A DNA stretch of 33,448 nucleotides from Bradyrhizobium iriomotense (GCF_018130765.1 NZ_JAFCJZ010000041.1:1-33448), one strand, 5' to 3'. Counted from the stretch's first letter, positions 9,704-17,502 are shown. Notes: a model not told the origin generated them from the letters alone. Numbers and translations: made by a program.

Positions 9704-10522
9704 TTGCTCACCCGCCGCTCCACCCTCGGTCTTCTCGCCGCAACCGCGATCCTGCCACAACGGGCATTCGCCCATGTTGCGCCGCCGCGCAACGAGATCC
9801 GGGATAGTCTTGCCAAGCGCTTCACCGATCTCGGCACATCAGGCACCTTCGTCGGCTACAAGGTCGAGGATTATCTGATCGTCGCTTCCGACAAGGAGCG
9901 CTCGGGCGAGGGCAAGCTGCCGGCTTCGACCTTCAAGATTCCGAACTCGCTGATCGCGCTGGAGACGGGTGTCGCTGCCGATCCCGACAAGGACGTGTTC
10001 CCCTGGGACGGTGTGAAGCGGCCGATCGAGGCCTGGAACAAGGACCACACGCTGCGCAGCGCGATCGCGGTGAGCGCGGTGCCGGTCTATCAGGAGATCG
10101 CGCGGCGCATTGGACAAGAGCGCATGCAGAAATATGTCGACGAGTTCGACTACGGCAATCGCGACATCGGCGGCGGAATCGACCAGTTCTGGCTCACCGG
10201 GAATTTGCGCATCGATCCGGTCGAGCAGATCGATTTCGTCGATCGCTTGCGCCGTCGTGCGCTGCCGATCTCAAAGCGCAGCCAGGACCTCGTCGCCGAC
10301 ATCCTGCCGGTGACCAAGGTCGGCGACAGCGTGATCCGTGCCAAGTCCGGTCTCCTGGGCGCCGAGCGCGGCGAGCCGTCGCTCGGCTGGATGGTCGGCT
10401 GGGCCGAGAAGGGCGAGGCGCACACCGTGTTCGCGCTCAACATGGATTGCAAGGAGCCACGTCTCGTCGGCGAGCGCATGCCGCTGACGCAAGCCTGTCT
10501 TGCCGAGATCGGCGCGATCTAG
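9704..10522 (+). CDS. Class D (OXA-type) beta-lactamase
   Basis: A 272-residue exported serine beta-lactamase. Class D motifs are all present in order: PASTFK with nucleophile Ser75 and Lys78 (the carbamylated lysine in the class), SAV at 124-126, YGN at 150-152, FWLTG (omega-loop Trp) near 162-166, and KSG at 214-216. The reading frame begins with TTG at 9704, the only reasonable start because the signal sequence MLTRRSTLGLLAATAILPQRAFA begins there. The RR pair suggests Tat export, although Sec export is possible. The enzyme hydrolyses beta-lactams in the periplasm, and its spectrum cannot be predicted. There are no mobile-element marks around it and base composition resembles the neighbours, so it looks like an intrinsic chromosomal gene. 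No associated regulator is seen. Confidence 0.92.
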   Translation: MLTRRSTLGLLAATAILPQRAFAHVAPPRNEIRDSLAKRFTDLGTSGTFVGYKVEDYLIVASDKERSGEGKLPASTFKIPNSLIALETGVAADPDKDVFPWDGVKRPIEAWNKDHTLRSAIAVSAVPVYQEIARRIGQERMQKYVDEFDYGNRDIGGGIDQFWLTGNLRIDPVEQIDFVDRLRRRALPISKRSQDLVADILPVTKVGDSVIRAKSGLLGAERGEPSLGWMVGWAEKGEAHTVFALNMDCKEPRLVGERMPLTQACLAEIGAI

Positions 10523-10591
10523 CGTTACCGCGCCGTCGTCGCTCGATTAGCATCCTCCCGACCAAGCAAGAACAAAGGTCGGGAGGAGACA

Positions 10592-11248
10592 ATGAACTCA
10601 ACACCGCTCTGGCTGTCGTCGCTCACGCTTGCCGCCGCCGGCGGCTGGCTCGCCGCCACGATGTTTGCTGCACCCGCCACCAGCAAGGAGCCGCGCTTTC
10701 CGCAGCTCACCATGGACCAGCTCGATGCCAGGCAGAAGCCGCTCGGCGAGCAGATCATGAAAGTGTCGAGCGTCGGAATCGGCGGTCCCTACAATCCGAT
10801 GATCCGCAGCCCGGTGCTCGGCCAGCGCCTGTTCGACCTGTTCTACTATCTGCGCTGGGAGACCTCGGTCCCCACCAAGCTCAACGAGTTCGCAATCCTG
10901 ATCATCGGCCGGCAGTGGCGCTCGCAGGTGGAGTGGTTCGCGCACGCGCCGCTCGCGGCCAAGGCGGGCCTGTCGGCCGACATCATCGCGGAGCTGAAGG
11001 CGAACAAGCGGCCGTCGAAGATGGCCGAGGACGAGGCGGTGGTCTACGATTTCGTCACCGAGATCACCACGACCAAGAAGGTCACGGACGAGACCTATGC
11101 GCGGGCGAAGAAGGTGTTCAGCGATCAGCAGATCGTTGATCTCACCGCGGTCGCCGGCAATTACGTGATGGTCGCGATGCTGCTGGCGATGGCGGAAGAG
11201 ACGGTGCCGCCGGACAAGCAGGAGCCGTTTAGGCCGGGTGAGCCGTAG
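10592..11248 (+). CDS. Exported carboxymuconolactone-decarboxylase-family protein
   Basis: A 218-residue protein with an N-terminal signal/anchor segment (LWLSSLTLAAAGGWLAATMFAA). A helical domain of the CMD/AhpD fold follows, with the LNEFAILIIGRQWRSQVEWFAHAPLAAKAGL stretch near residues 97-127 typical of the family. The AhpD-type redox CxxC is absent, since the corresponding segment reads SQVEWFAH, so a peroxidase-reductase role is unlikely. It may be a hydrolytic or decarboxylating enzyme on a ring-cleavage type substrate, but the substrate is unknown. The start has a strong GGGAGGAGACA ribosome-binding site. It converges on the dienelactone-hydrolase-like gene across a repeat element. The topic similarity (aromatic degradation names) is suggestive only. 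Confidence 0.82.
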   Translation: MNSTPLWLSSLTLAAAGGWLAATMFAAPATSKEPRFPQLTMDQLDARQKPLGEQIMKVSSVGIGGPYNPMIRSPVLGQRLFDLFYYLRWETSVPTKLNEFAILIIGRQWRSQVEWFAHAPLAAKAGLSADIIAELKANKRPSKMAEDEAVVYDFVTEITTTKKVTDETYARAKKVFSDQQIVDLTAVAGNYVMVAMLLAMAEETVPPDKQEPFRPGEP

Positions 11249-11278
11249 GGGGAGGAGCGCGCGACAAACTGCGATTCC

Positions 11279-11367
11279 GTAGGGTGGGCAAAGGCGCGCA
11301 GCGCCGTGCCCACCATCTCTTTATACGTCATCCATTTGGTGGGCACGCTTCGCTTTGCCCACCCTAC
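11279..11367. repeat. REPIN-like element, family B, copy 1 (GTAG...CTAC)
   Basis: An 89-base element bounded by GTAG and CTAC. The left half folds as GGTGGGCA/TGCCCACC and the right half as GGTGGGC/GCCCACC, giving two inverted hairpins around a short spacer. It sits between two convergent genes. Related copies are at 18622-18743 (same orientation) and 33261-33351 (opposite orientation). Confidence 0.88.
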
Positions 11368-11391
11368 TGCGTCGGTGCAAGCTCCGCAGTC

Positions 11392-12384
11392 TCAGCCCAG
11401 CTTGAACAACACCTGCAAAAACTCCTCCACCGCTTTGCGCGACTCCGCGGCCGTCTTCGGATTGCCGCCGACATGCGGGTTGAGCTCGACGCAGGCATCC
11501 TTGTAGGTGAACGGCGCGTTGGTATCGCCATTCATCAGCACGCCGCCGTCACCTTCCCTAATCTTGCAGTTGCGCACGGTCTGCGCATTCGCCGACACCG
11601 CTACCGTGTTGGCGCCGAGCAGGCCACTGTCAAAGCCATGCGCGCTGTCGGGGTATTCGGTCAGCACCACGTCCCGCCCGGCGGTCTTGAGCCGCTCGAC
11701 GAAGGCCTTGCAGCTCCTCACGGGATTGTAGTCGTCGGGCGTGCCGTGAAAGATGCGGATCGGGCGCGCTGCCACGTCGTTGTCGCCAACATAGGTCGTC
11801 GAGCAATCCGGATAGAACGGAATGTAGGCCGCGAACTGGATGCCTGACTTGTTCCAGAGCTTGTTGAAGCGCTCGAGGCTGGCATAGAGCGTTGCCTGGC
11901 CGCCGCGCGAAAAACCCATCAGCACGATGCGATCAGGATCGACGCGCGGATGCTTGGCCAAAATCTCCAGCGAGCGGTAGATGTCCACGATCAGGTTGAG
12001 CCGGCCGAGCAGGGCCTGGTTCGGCCCGACCACCGTCAGGCCGCGGCCGGTAAAGCCGTCGATCACGAAGGTCGAGATGCCCATGGCGTTGAAGGCATGC
12101 ACCCAGGCCTCGGTGGTGGCGCCGACGCCGCTGGAGCCGTGCATCAGCACCACGACGGGCAACTTGCCGGTGCCTTGCGCAACGCGGAATTCGCCGGCAA
12201 CCGTCACCGCCTTGCCGGCGGCCGCATCGCCGCTCAAAAATTGCTGGTCGGAGAGGGTGAGCGAGGGGATCGGGTAGATCTCGGCGCGCGTTGCGACTTC
12301 CTTGGGAAGCGCCTGCGCATTGGCGAGGACGGTGGAAACGCAGAGCGCAATGAGCACCATGGCGGCGCGGAATGCCGTCGGCAT
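11392..12384 (-). CDS. Exported dienelactone-hydrolase-family alpha/beta hydrolase
   Basis: A 330-residue exported hydrolase. The start at 12384 has GGGAGG six to eleven bases upstream and begins a signal peptide (MPTAFRAAMVLIALCVSTVLANAQA); an upstream ATG at 12420 would add 12 unlikely residues. The alpha/beta-hydrolase features are HGSSG near 82-86 (oxyanion region), nucleophile Ser159 in GFSRGG, acidic Asp217 or Asp218 in HGTPDD, and His249 in SAHGF. These fit the dienelactone hydrolase clan, although DLH proper uses a Cys nucleophile and here it is Ser. Several Cys residues in the C-terminal third may form disulfides in the periplasm. The substrate is unknown. It lies 72 bases downstream of the coiled-coil gene on the same strand. 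Confidence 0.85.
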   Translation of the reverse strand: MPTAFRAAMVLIALCVSTVLANAQALPKEVATRAEIYPIPSLTLSDQQFLSGDAAAGKAVTVAGEFRVAQGTGKLPVVVLMHGSSGVGATTEAWVHAFNAMGISTFVIDGFTGRGLTVVGPNQALLGRLNLIVDIYRSLEILAKHPRVDPDRIVLMGFSRGGQATLYASLERFNKLWNKSGIQFAAYIPFYPDCSTTYVGDNDVAARPIRIFHGTPDDYNPVRSCKAFVERLKTAGRDVVLTEYPDSAHGFDSGLLGANTVAVSANAQTVRNCKIREGDGGVLMNGDTNAPFTYKDACVELNPHVGGNPKTAAESRKAVEEFLQVLFKLG

Positions 12385-12456
12385 CGGATCCTCCCTTGTG
12401 ATTTTCGGGGAGTAGACCAACGGACCTGCGCGCTGTCAATTTGACGCGCGGCGGCC

Positions 12457-13053
12457 TCAGCCCTTGTCAGCCGTCTTCTTCGCCGCCAGCGCCTGGTCGA
12501 TGGCGAAGCCGCCGATCTCGCTCATCGCCTGCGAGATCACGTCGCCGCGTCGCGCAAAGCCGCTGGAGAGATAGTCGAACTGCGTCCGCGCCAGCCGCAG
12601 CACCTCGATCGGCACGGAGACCACGGTCTCGTTGAAACTGTCCACGGAGGCGCGCAGGCTGTCGAGCTCACCGGTGAGTTTGACGATATGGCTTTCCGCG
12701 TGCTGCATCAGGCCGAGCAGCTTGTTGCGCTCGGCATCGAAGGCGGCGCGCTCGGCGGCGGCCGCTGCAGTGATTTCCGCAAGCTGCGCGCGCAGCGCCT
12801 CGATCTGGCCGACCATGGCATCGGAGGCGAGCTCGGCGGCCTCGCGCAGCTCGCTGTTGCGCGTGCTCTCTTCCTGCCCCTGGTGATAAAGTCGTTCGGC
12901 CGACATCGCCCGCCGGCCCAGCGACTCGATCATGCTGGCGGCGCGCAGCAGCATCTCGCCGTTGCGCCCCGACACCATGCTGGCCATGCGCCGCAGGAAG
13001 TCGATGGTTTCGGACGATGGGTTCGGCGGCAGTGGGACGACCGTCGCGGACAT
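12457..13053 (-). CDS. Coiled-coil protein of unknown function
   Basis: I do not recognise this 198-residue protein. It has no signal peptide or membrane segment. From about residue 70 to 150 it is strongly alpha-helical and Ala/Glu/Leu-rich, with heptad-like spacing (MVGQIEALRAQLAEITAAA, then HIVKLTGELDSLRASVDSF), so a dimeric coiled coil is likely. The C-terminal part (EVLRLARTQFDYLSSGFARRGDVISQAMSEIG) resembles an amphipathic phasin-like helix pair, but that is only an impression. The ATG at 13053 was preferred over a GTG at 13101, whose extra residues are poor in conserved character; neither has a strong ribosome-binding site. It is probably cytoplasmic. Confidence 0.65.
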   Translation of the reverse strand: MSATVVPLPPNPSSETIDFLRRMASMVSGRNGEMLLRAASMIESLGRRAMSAERLYHQGQEESTRNSELREAAELASDAMVGQIEALRAQLAEITAAAAAERAAFDAERNKLLGLMQHAESHIVKLTGELDSLRASVDSFNETVVSVPIEVLRLARTQFDYLSSGFARRGDVISQAMSEIGGFAIDQALAAKKTADKG

Positions 13054-13192
13054 GAGTGAGCAGCCAACGTGATGGACCGCCGCCGTACCGACTGGGCTCA
13101 CGCAACATTCGGCGCCTGATCGCAGGGCCTTGAAGCAAGCCTGAATCGGCTCGCCCGGTCAACGGGCCGGGCTGCCAATTTTGCGGGCCGGG

Positions 13193-13597
13193 TCAGGCGT
13201 CCTTCTGCCGCCCGATCCGCCCCAGGTGGGTGAAGCCGAACCCGGCGGAATATTTCAGGCCGTAGCCGAGCGCCCGGTCGATGCCGATATGGGCGAGCCA
13301 GATCAAGGCGATGGACAGGGTGAGGGGCGAGGCGAGGCCGAAGCCGAGCGTCAGCAGTGCCACCGGCGCCATGTAGCTGTGGGCGGCGTTGTAGACCATC
13401 GCGCCGAACCTGGCGTCGGACAGGTATGCCAGGAAGCTCAGGTCGGGAACGAAGAACAGCAGGGCAAACACCAGCCACGACCCGTCCCAGGCCCAGTAGA
13501 GCATCACCATGCCCACAAACAGGGTCAGGCCCTCCAGCCGCAGCAGGATGTTGACGCCGCCTGTCGCAGCCCCCGTCTCGGCCGTTCCTTCCGTCAT
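13193..13597 (-). CDS. DUF4260-family membrane protein
   Basis: A 134-residue integral membrane protein with about four hydrophobic segments. It matches the DUF4260 pattern: LRLEGLTLFVGMVMLY, FALLFFVPDLSFLAYLSD, an ARFGAMVYNAAHSYMAPV block, and the ending IALIWLAHIGIDRALGYGLKY followed by GFGFTHLGRIG. The polar residues inside the membrane region (Asp in VPDLS, Asn and His in YNAAHS, His and Asp in AHIGID) are the family's hallmarks; the function is unknown. The start at 13597 has an excellent GGGAGG ribosome-binding site five bases upstream; longer frames lack one. It is divergent from pccB with a 139-base gap. Confidence 0.9.
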   Translation of the reverse strand: MTEGTAETGAATGGVNILLRLEGLTLFVGMVMLYWAWDGSWLVFALLFFVPDLSFLAYLSDARFGAMVYNAAHSYMAPVALLTLGFGLASPLTLSIALIWLAHIGIDRALGYGLKYSAGFGFTHLGRIGRQKDA

Positions 13598-13736
13598 GCT
13601 CGCCTCCCGGACAAAACTTTGTAATTCCTTGCGCTTTCCCGCTACGGCAAGGCAGCCCTGCGACGGCGAAAGCGGCTTTCCGGCCCGCAAAATGCCGTGT
13701 TAGAACCCCGCATCACTTAAGAACTGGCGGGAGCAA

Positions 13737-15269
13737 ATGAAACATATCCTGGACGCCCTTGAAGATCGTCGTGCCGGCGCAAAGCTCGGCGGCGGGGAGA
13801 AGCGCATCGAGGCGCAGCACGCCCGCGGCAAGCTGACCGCGCGCGAGCGCATCGAGCTCTTGCTCGACAAGGGATCGTTCGAGGAGTTCGACATGTTCGT
13901 CGAGCACCGCTCCACCGAGTTCGGCATGGAGAAGAGCAAGGTCCCCGGCGACGGCGTCGTCACGGGGTGGGGCACTGTCAACGGCCGCAAGACTTTTGTC
14001 TTTGCCAAAGACTTCACGGTGTTCGGCGGCTCGCTCTCGGAAACGCACGCGCTGAAAATTACAAAACTCCAGGACATGGCGATGAAGGCGCGGGCGCCCA
14101 TCATCGGCCTCTATGACGCGGGCGGCGCCCGCATCCAGGAGGGCGTCGCTGCGCTCGCCGGCTATTCCTACGTGTTCCGCCGCAACGTGCTGGCGTCGGG
14201 CGTGATCCCGCAGATCTCCGTCATCATGGGCCCCTGCGCCGGCGGCGACGTCTATTCACCTGCGATGACCGACTTCATCTTCATGGTGAAGAACACCAGC
14301 TACATGTTCGTCACCGGCCCGGACGTCGTGAAGACCGTGACCAACGAGGTCGTCACGGCGGAAGAGCTCGGCGGCGCCTCGGTGCACGCCACGCGCTCCT
14401 CGATCGCCGACGGCGCCTTCGAGAACGACGTCGAGACTCTTCTGCAGATGCGGCGCCTGATCGACTTCCTGCCGTCCAACAACACCGACGGCGTGCCGGA
14501 ATGGCCGAGCTTCGATTCGATCGAGCGCCTCGACGATTCCCTCGACACGCTGATCCCCGACAATCCGAACAAGCCCTACGACATGAAGGAGCTGATCCTG
14601 AAGGTCGTGGACGAGGGCGACTTCTTCGAGATCGCGGAAGCCTTCGCCAAGAACATCGTCACCGGCTTTGGCCGCATCGCGGGCCGCACCGTCGGCTTCG
14701 TCGCCAACCAGCCGATGGTGCTGGCCGGCGTGCTCGACAGCGATGCTTCGCGGAAAGCCGCGCGCTTCGTCCGCTTCTGCGATGCCTTCAACATCCCGAT
14801 CGTCACCTTCGTCGACGTGCCGGGATTCCTGCCGGGCACCGCCCAGGAATATGGCGGCCTGATCAAGCACGGCGCAAAATTGCTGTTCGCCTATTCGCAG
14901 TGCACCGTGCCGCTCGTCACCGTCATCACCCGCAAGGCCTATGGCGGCGCCTTCGACGTCATGGCCTCCAAGGAGATCGGCGCCGACATGAACTACGCCT
15001 GGCCGACCGCCCAGATCGCGGTGATGGGTGCCAAGGGCGCGGTCGAGATCATCTTCCGCTCCGACATCGGCGACCCCGACAAGATCGCCGCCCGCACCAA
15101 GGAATACGAAGATCGCTTCCTGTCGCCGTTCATCGCCGCCGAGCGCGGCTACATCGACGACGTCATCATGCCCCACTCGACCCGCAAGCGCATCGCCCGC
15201 GCGCTGGCGATGCTCAAGGACAAGAAGACGGAAATGCCGGCGAAGAAGCACGACAATTTGCCGTTGTGA
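13737..15269 (+). CDS. pccB: Propionyl-CoA carboxylase beta subunit
   Basis: The carboxyltransferase subunit of propionyl-CoA carboxylase, which turns propionyl-CoA into (S)-methylmalonyl-CoA using carboxybiotin. It acts in the methylmalonyl pathway for odd-chain fatty acids, Val, Ile, Met and Thr. The 510 residues hold the two crotonase-like halves. The N-terminal half has RRAGAKLGGGEKRIEAQHARGKLTARERIELLLD near the start, then GARIQEGVAALAGY and GPCAGGDVYSPAMTDFIFM. The C-terminal half has FVDVPGFLPGTAQEYGGLIKHGAKLLFAY and RKAYGGAFDVMASKEIGADMNYAWPTAQIAVMGAKGAVEI. Length and motifs are standard for PccB. The biotin-carrying partner PccA is not in the window. GGCGGGAG precedes the ATG. Confidence 0.95.
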   Translation: MKHILDALEDRRAGAKLGGGEKRIEAQHARGKLTARERIELLLDKGSFEEFDMFVEHRSTEFGMEKSKVPGDGVVTGWGTVNGRKTFVFAKDFTVFGGSLSETHALKITKLQDMAMKARAPIIGLYDAGGARIQEGVAALAGYSYVFRRNVLASGVIPQISVIMGPCAGGDVYSPAMTDFIFMVKNTSYMFVTGPDVVKTVTNEVVTAEELGGASVHATRSSIADGAFENDVETLLQMRRLIDFLPSNNTDGVPEWPSFDSIERLDDSLDTLIPDNPNKPYDMKELILKVVDEGDFFEIAEAFAKNIVTGFGRIAGRTVGFVANQPMVLAGVLDSDASRKAARFVRFCDAFNIPIVTFVDVPGFLPGTAQEYGGLIKHGAKLLFAYSQCTVPLVTVITRKAYGGAFDVMASKEIGADMNYAWPTAQIAVMGAKGAVEIIFRSDIGDPDKIAARTKEYEDRFLSPFIAAERGYIDDVIMPHSTRKRIARALAMLKDKKTEMPAKKHDNLPL

Positions 15270-15275
15270 GGGAGC

Positions 15276-15350
15276 GTAGCCCGGATGAGCGCCGCGACAT
15301 CCGGGTTCTTCGTCCAGGTCCCGCATGTCGCTACGCTCATGCGGGCTACA
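15276..15350. repeat. REPIN-like element, family C, copy 1 (GTAG...CTAC)
   Basis: A 75-base element starting GTAG and ending CTAC. The left half is CCCGGATG, a 10-base loop, CATCCGGG; the right half is CCCGCATG, loop, CATGCGGG. It starts seven bases past the pccB stop and could form the 3' end of that transcript. A larger copy is at 21156-21260. Confidence 0.88.
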
Positions 15351-15380
15351 GGTTCCTTCTGATTTGGCATCCTCAATCCA

Positions 15381-15728
15381 ATGATTGAAGACGACCCGAC
15401 CGACGAAATCTCCGACATCGAAGATCGGATCGAGCGGCTCGCCGAGATCGCCGAGCGCTGCCGGAAGTACATCCTGGCGTCCAAGATCGCCATCGGCGGC
15501 GGGGCGGCGCTGCTGTTGGTTACGATCCTCGGCCTGTTTGGCTTCGGTCAGACCGCAGCCCTCGGGTCGATCGCACTGGTGCTTGGTGGGATTGTCTCGC
15601 TCGGTTCGAACGTCAGCACGTTGCGGCAGACGGACGATGCCATCAGCGCTGCGGAGGCGCGCCGTTCGGCGTTGATCGGCAGCATCGACCTCCGGGTCGT
15701 CGCTGATGCGCCCTTGAAATTGGTGTGA
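15381..15728 (+). CDS. Small two-span membrane protein, unknown
   Basis: A 115-residue protein with an acidic N-terminus (MIEDDPTDEISDIEDRIERL), a short amphipathic helix, and two hydrophobic segments at about 34-54 and 60-78 separated by a FGFGQTAA turn. A polar tail ends DLRVVADAPLKLV. I do not recognise the family. The start ATG at 15381 lacks a clear Shine-Dalgarno, and the C-family repeat lies just upstream. The last 30 codons are repeated in degenerate form at 16756-16845, with 21 of 30 residues identical, so a related copy once existed about 1.1 kb downstream. Confidence 0.65.
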   Translation: MIEDDPTDEISDIEDRIERLAEIAERCRKYILASKIAIGGGAALLLVTILGLFGFGQTAALGSIALVLGGIVSLGSNVSTLRQTDDAISAAEARRSALIGSIDLRVVADAPLKLV

Positions 15729-15749
15729 CGCATCCAGCGCCACCACGCC

Positions 15750-15974
15750 TCACGCGGCGGTCTTGAGCGTCAGTTCCGACAATTCGGTGCGGCATTCGGC
15801 GGCGAAGGCTTGAAGCCGCTCGGCCGTCTGCCGATCGAGGATGGCTTTCGCCAGCCGCTCGGCGCGGGCGACCTGTTGCTTGAGATATTCGATGCGGGTC
15901 ATGTGCCAACTTTCGAATTGCTTCGCTCCGTAGCGACTGTATTCCGGGCTCCGGATTGATTGTGTGAGGCGCAT
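15750..15974 (-). CDS. Small helical protein coupled to GST, unknown
   Basis: A 74-residue hypothetical protein. The start at 15974 overlaps the GST stop by one base (TGATG) and is preceded by CGGAG, which points to translational coupling. An internal ATG at 15902 would give 50 residues and is also possible. The C-terminal 50 residues (YLKQQVARAERLAKAILD and RLQAFAAECRTELSEL) form a likely pair of amphipathic helices with a single Cys. No catalytic motif or export signal is seen and no function is proposed. Confidence 0.6.
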   Translation of the reverse strand: MRLTQSIRSPEYSRYGAKQFESWHMTRIEYLKQQVARAERLAKAILDRQTAERLQAFAAECRTELSELTLKTAA

Positions 15975-16627
15975 CACGCTCCGCGTTTCGCATCCGCCGC
16001 GGCGAAATGCGCCATCTGGTCCTCGCGGGCCTTGATGAAAGCCGGGCGGGCGATGGCGCGCGCGAGATAGGCGCGGCAGGACGGATGATCGGCCAGCCCG
16101 TCGAAACGATCGACGGGGCGCAGCACGTCCGCCATCAGGATGTCGGCGACTGAGAAGGCGCCCGCCAGCCATTCGCGGCCGGCCAACACCGGCTCGAGGT
16201 GCTTGAGGCGGATTTTGAGGAAACCGTCGACGAACTTCGCGGCCGGTGAACCGTCGTCACTGCCGGTGAATTTGAACATGGACCATGGCAGGCTTGCCAT
16301 CTCCACCGAATTGAGCGCCGCGAACACCCATTTCGTCGCCTCGCTGCGACCGCGCGGATCTGGCGGCATCAGCTTCGCGCTGAGCTCGCCGAGATGAAGC
16401 AGGATCGCGCCGCTCTCGAAGATCGAGAGCTCGCCGTCGGTCAGCCACGGCACCTGGCCGAACGGCTGGTGCGCGAGATGCGTAGGCCCGCGGTCGCCGA
16501 ACGGTACGCTCGCGACGCGATAGGGCAGGCGGGCCTCCTCGAGCGCCCAGCGGACGCGAAGGTCGCGCACGAGACCGCGCGGCATCTCGGGAACCCAGTC
16601 GAAGGTGGTGAGGGTGAGGTCGGGCAT
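15974..16627 (-). CDS. Glutathione S-transferase family protein
   Basis: A 217-residue cytoplasmic GST-like protein with two domains. The thioredoxin-like N-terminal domain (about 1-82) has the signature FGQVPWLTDGELSIFESGAILLHL, including the cis-Pro and the Glu-Ser that bind the glutathione gamma-glutamyl group. The helical C-terminal domain (about 90-205) contains EWLAGAFSVADILMADVLRPVDR, the conserved N-capping and ADI motif. Typical reactions are glutathione conjugation or thiol-disulfide exchange; the substrate is unknown. The start has a GGAG ribosome-binding site. The gene lies, with its small coupled partner, between the two related sequences at 15636-15731 and 16756-16851, which may mean it entered with a local rearrangement. 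Confidence 0.88.
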   Translation of the reverse strand: MPDLTLTTFDWVPEMPRGLVRDLRVRWALEEARLPYRVASVPFGDRGPTHLAHQPFGQVPWLTDGELSIFESGAILLHLGELSAKLMPPDPRGRSEATKWVFAALNSVEMASLPWSMFKFTGSDDGSPAAKFVDGFLKIRLKHLEPVLAGREWLAGAFSVADILMADVLRPVDRFDGLADHPSCRAYLARAIARPAFIKAREDQMAHFAAADAKRGA

Positions 16628-16725
16628 GCGGCGTCTCCGTGCTGTCTTTGGACATAGGACGGATGAGGGGCAGGCGTTCCGACAGCGAGAGACGAATTTT
16701 CATGGACACCGAAAAGGCGTGACCT

Positions 16726-16751
16726 CGTAGGATGGCTTTCGCTTCGCTCAC
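16726..16751. repeat. Half-copy of a GTAGGATGG-type repeat
   Basis: The stretch CGTAGGATGGCTTTCGCTT, continuing CGCTCACC, looks like one arm of the GTAGG...GGGCGAAGCG-type rhizobial palindromes, without the second arm. It adjoins the broken 5' end of the gene remnant, so the breakpoint may lie in or at this repeat. The assignment rests on resemblance alone. Confidence 0.3.
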
Positions 16752-16848
16752 CGAGAGCGCCATCGGTGCTGCGGAAGCGCTTCGGTCTCAACTGATCGGC
16801 AGGATCGACCTTCGGATGGTCAGCGATGCGCCCATGAAACTGATGTGA
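16732..16848 (+). pseudogene. Degenerate C-terminal remnant of the 115-residue membrane protein
   Basis: Translation from 16732 gives 38 residues whose last 30 (SAIGAAEALRSQLIGRIDLR, then MVSDAPMKLM) match the end of the protein at 15381-15728 at 21 of 30 positions, with the stop at the same place. The first nine residues come from repeat-like sequence, and a TGA in the same frame at 16720-16722 blocks any extension. Both membrane spans are missing. It is best read as a broken paralogue; expression as a mini-protein is unlikely. Confidence 0.7.
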
Positions 16849-16956
16849 CGCGGGCGCACGCGTAAGGACGAGCGCGCCGCGAGGGGCTTGGCTGCCGTAG
16901 CTCGACGGGCAAAGGTGTCGATGCGCCGCGGCGCGAAATCAGCCGCCGCTGGCCGC

Positions 16957-16984
16957 TTGCAATCGCCTCCCGGTGGCCTACCAT
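16957..16984 (+). promoter_or_regulatory. Candidate sigma-70-type promoter for the adenosine-kinase-like gene
   Basis: TTGCAA at 16957-16962 and TACCAT at 16979-16984 are separated by 16 bases. Each matches the sigma-70 consensus at four of six positions. A start of transcription near 16991 would leave a leader of about 26 bases containing AAGGAG at 17004-17009. The rest of the gap from 16849 holds nothing else I recognise. Confidence 0.35.
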
Positions 16985-17016
16985 GTGTTGCGTGTCTACC
17001 TTGAAGGAGCGCAGCC

Positions 17017-17502
17017 ATGGAACTCACCGTGGTGCCCATCGTCAAGCCTGACGCCGCCAACTTCATCTTCGGCCAGTCGCATTTCATCAAGACCGTGGAG
17101 GACCTCCACGAGGCGCTGGTAGGGGCTGTCCCCGGCATCCGCTTCGGGCTGGCCTTTTGTGAGGCCTCTGGCAAGCGGCTGGTGCGCTGGTCGGGGAATG
17201 ACGAAGCCGCCATCACGCTTGCACGCGACAACGCATTGGCCGTCGGCGCCGGCCACACCTTCCTGATCTTCCTGGGCGACGGATTCTTTCCGGTCAATGT
17301 ACTGGCTCAGGTGCGCGCCGTGCCGGAGGTCTGCCGCATCTACTGCGCGACGGCCAACCCGACTGAGGTGATTGTCGCGCAAACAGAGCAGGGGCGCGGC
17401 GTGCTCGGCGTGGTGGATGGCGCCTCGCCCTTGGGCATCGAAGCCGACGCCGACATCGCGTGGCGGAAGGACCTGCTGCGACAGATCGGCTACAAGTTGT
17501 AG
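17017..17502 (+). CDS. Adenosine-specific kinase family protein
   Basis: A 161-residue protein matching the small adenosine-specific kinase family first studied in archaea (PAE2307-like). Recognisable blocks are NFIFGQSHFIKTVEDLHEAL near 15-34, IRFGLAFCEASGKRLVRWSGND near 41-62, and GHTFLIFLGDGFFPVNVLAQVRAVPEVCRIYCATANPTEVIVA near 79-121. These are the most conserved parts of the family. The ending VLGVVDGASPLGIE is also typical. The proposed reaction, phosphoryl transfer involving adenosine, is known only for a few members; a physiological role in bacteria is unclear. No signal peptide is present. The start has AAGGAG seven bases upstream. Confidence 0.88.
   Translation: MELTVVPIVKPDAANFIFGQSHFIKTVEDLHEALVGAVPGIRFGLAFCEASGKRLVRWSGNDEAAITLARDNALAVGAGHTFLIFLGDGFFPVNVLAQVRAVPEVCRIYCATANPTEVIVAQTEQGRGVLGVVDGASPLGIEADADIAWRKDLLRQIGYKL

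Noticed and set aside
9704..10522. Recent acquisition of the beta-lactamase by a mobile element
   Set aside because: No transposase, integron-type site, inverted repeat or composition change is visible around it.
13157..13178. A GCCCGG...CCGGGC hairpin downstream of the DUF4260 gene
   Set aside because: It has a plausible stem but no U-run on the minus strand and several alternative pairings, so I did not call it a terminator.
14256..15746. A 496-residue frame antisense to pccB
   Set aside because: The composition is typical of an antisense shadow and pccB on the plus strand is unmistakable.
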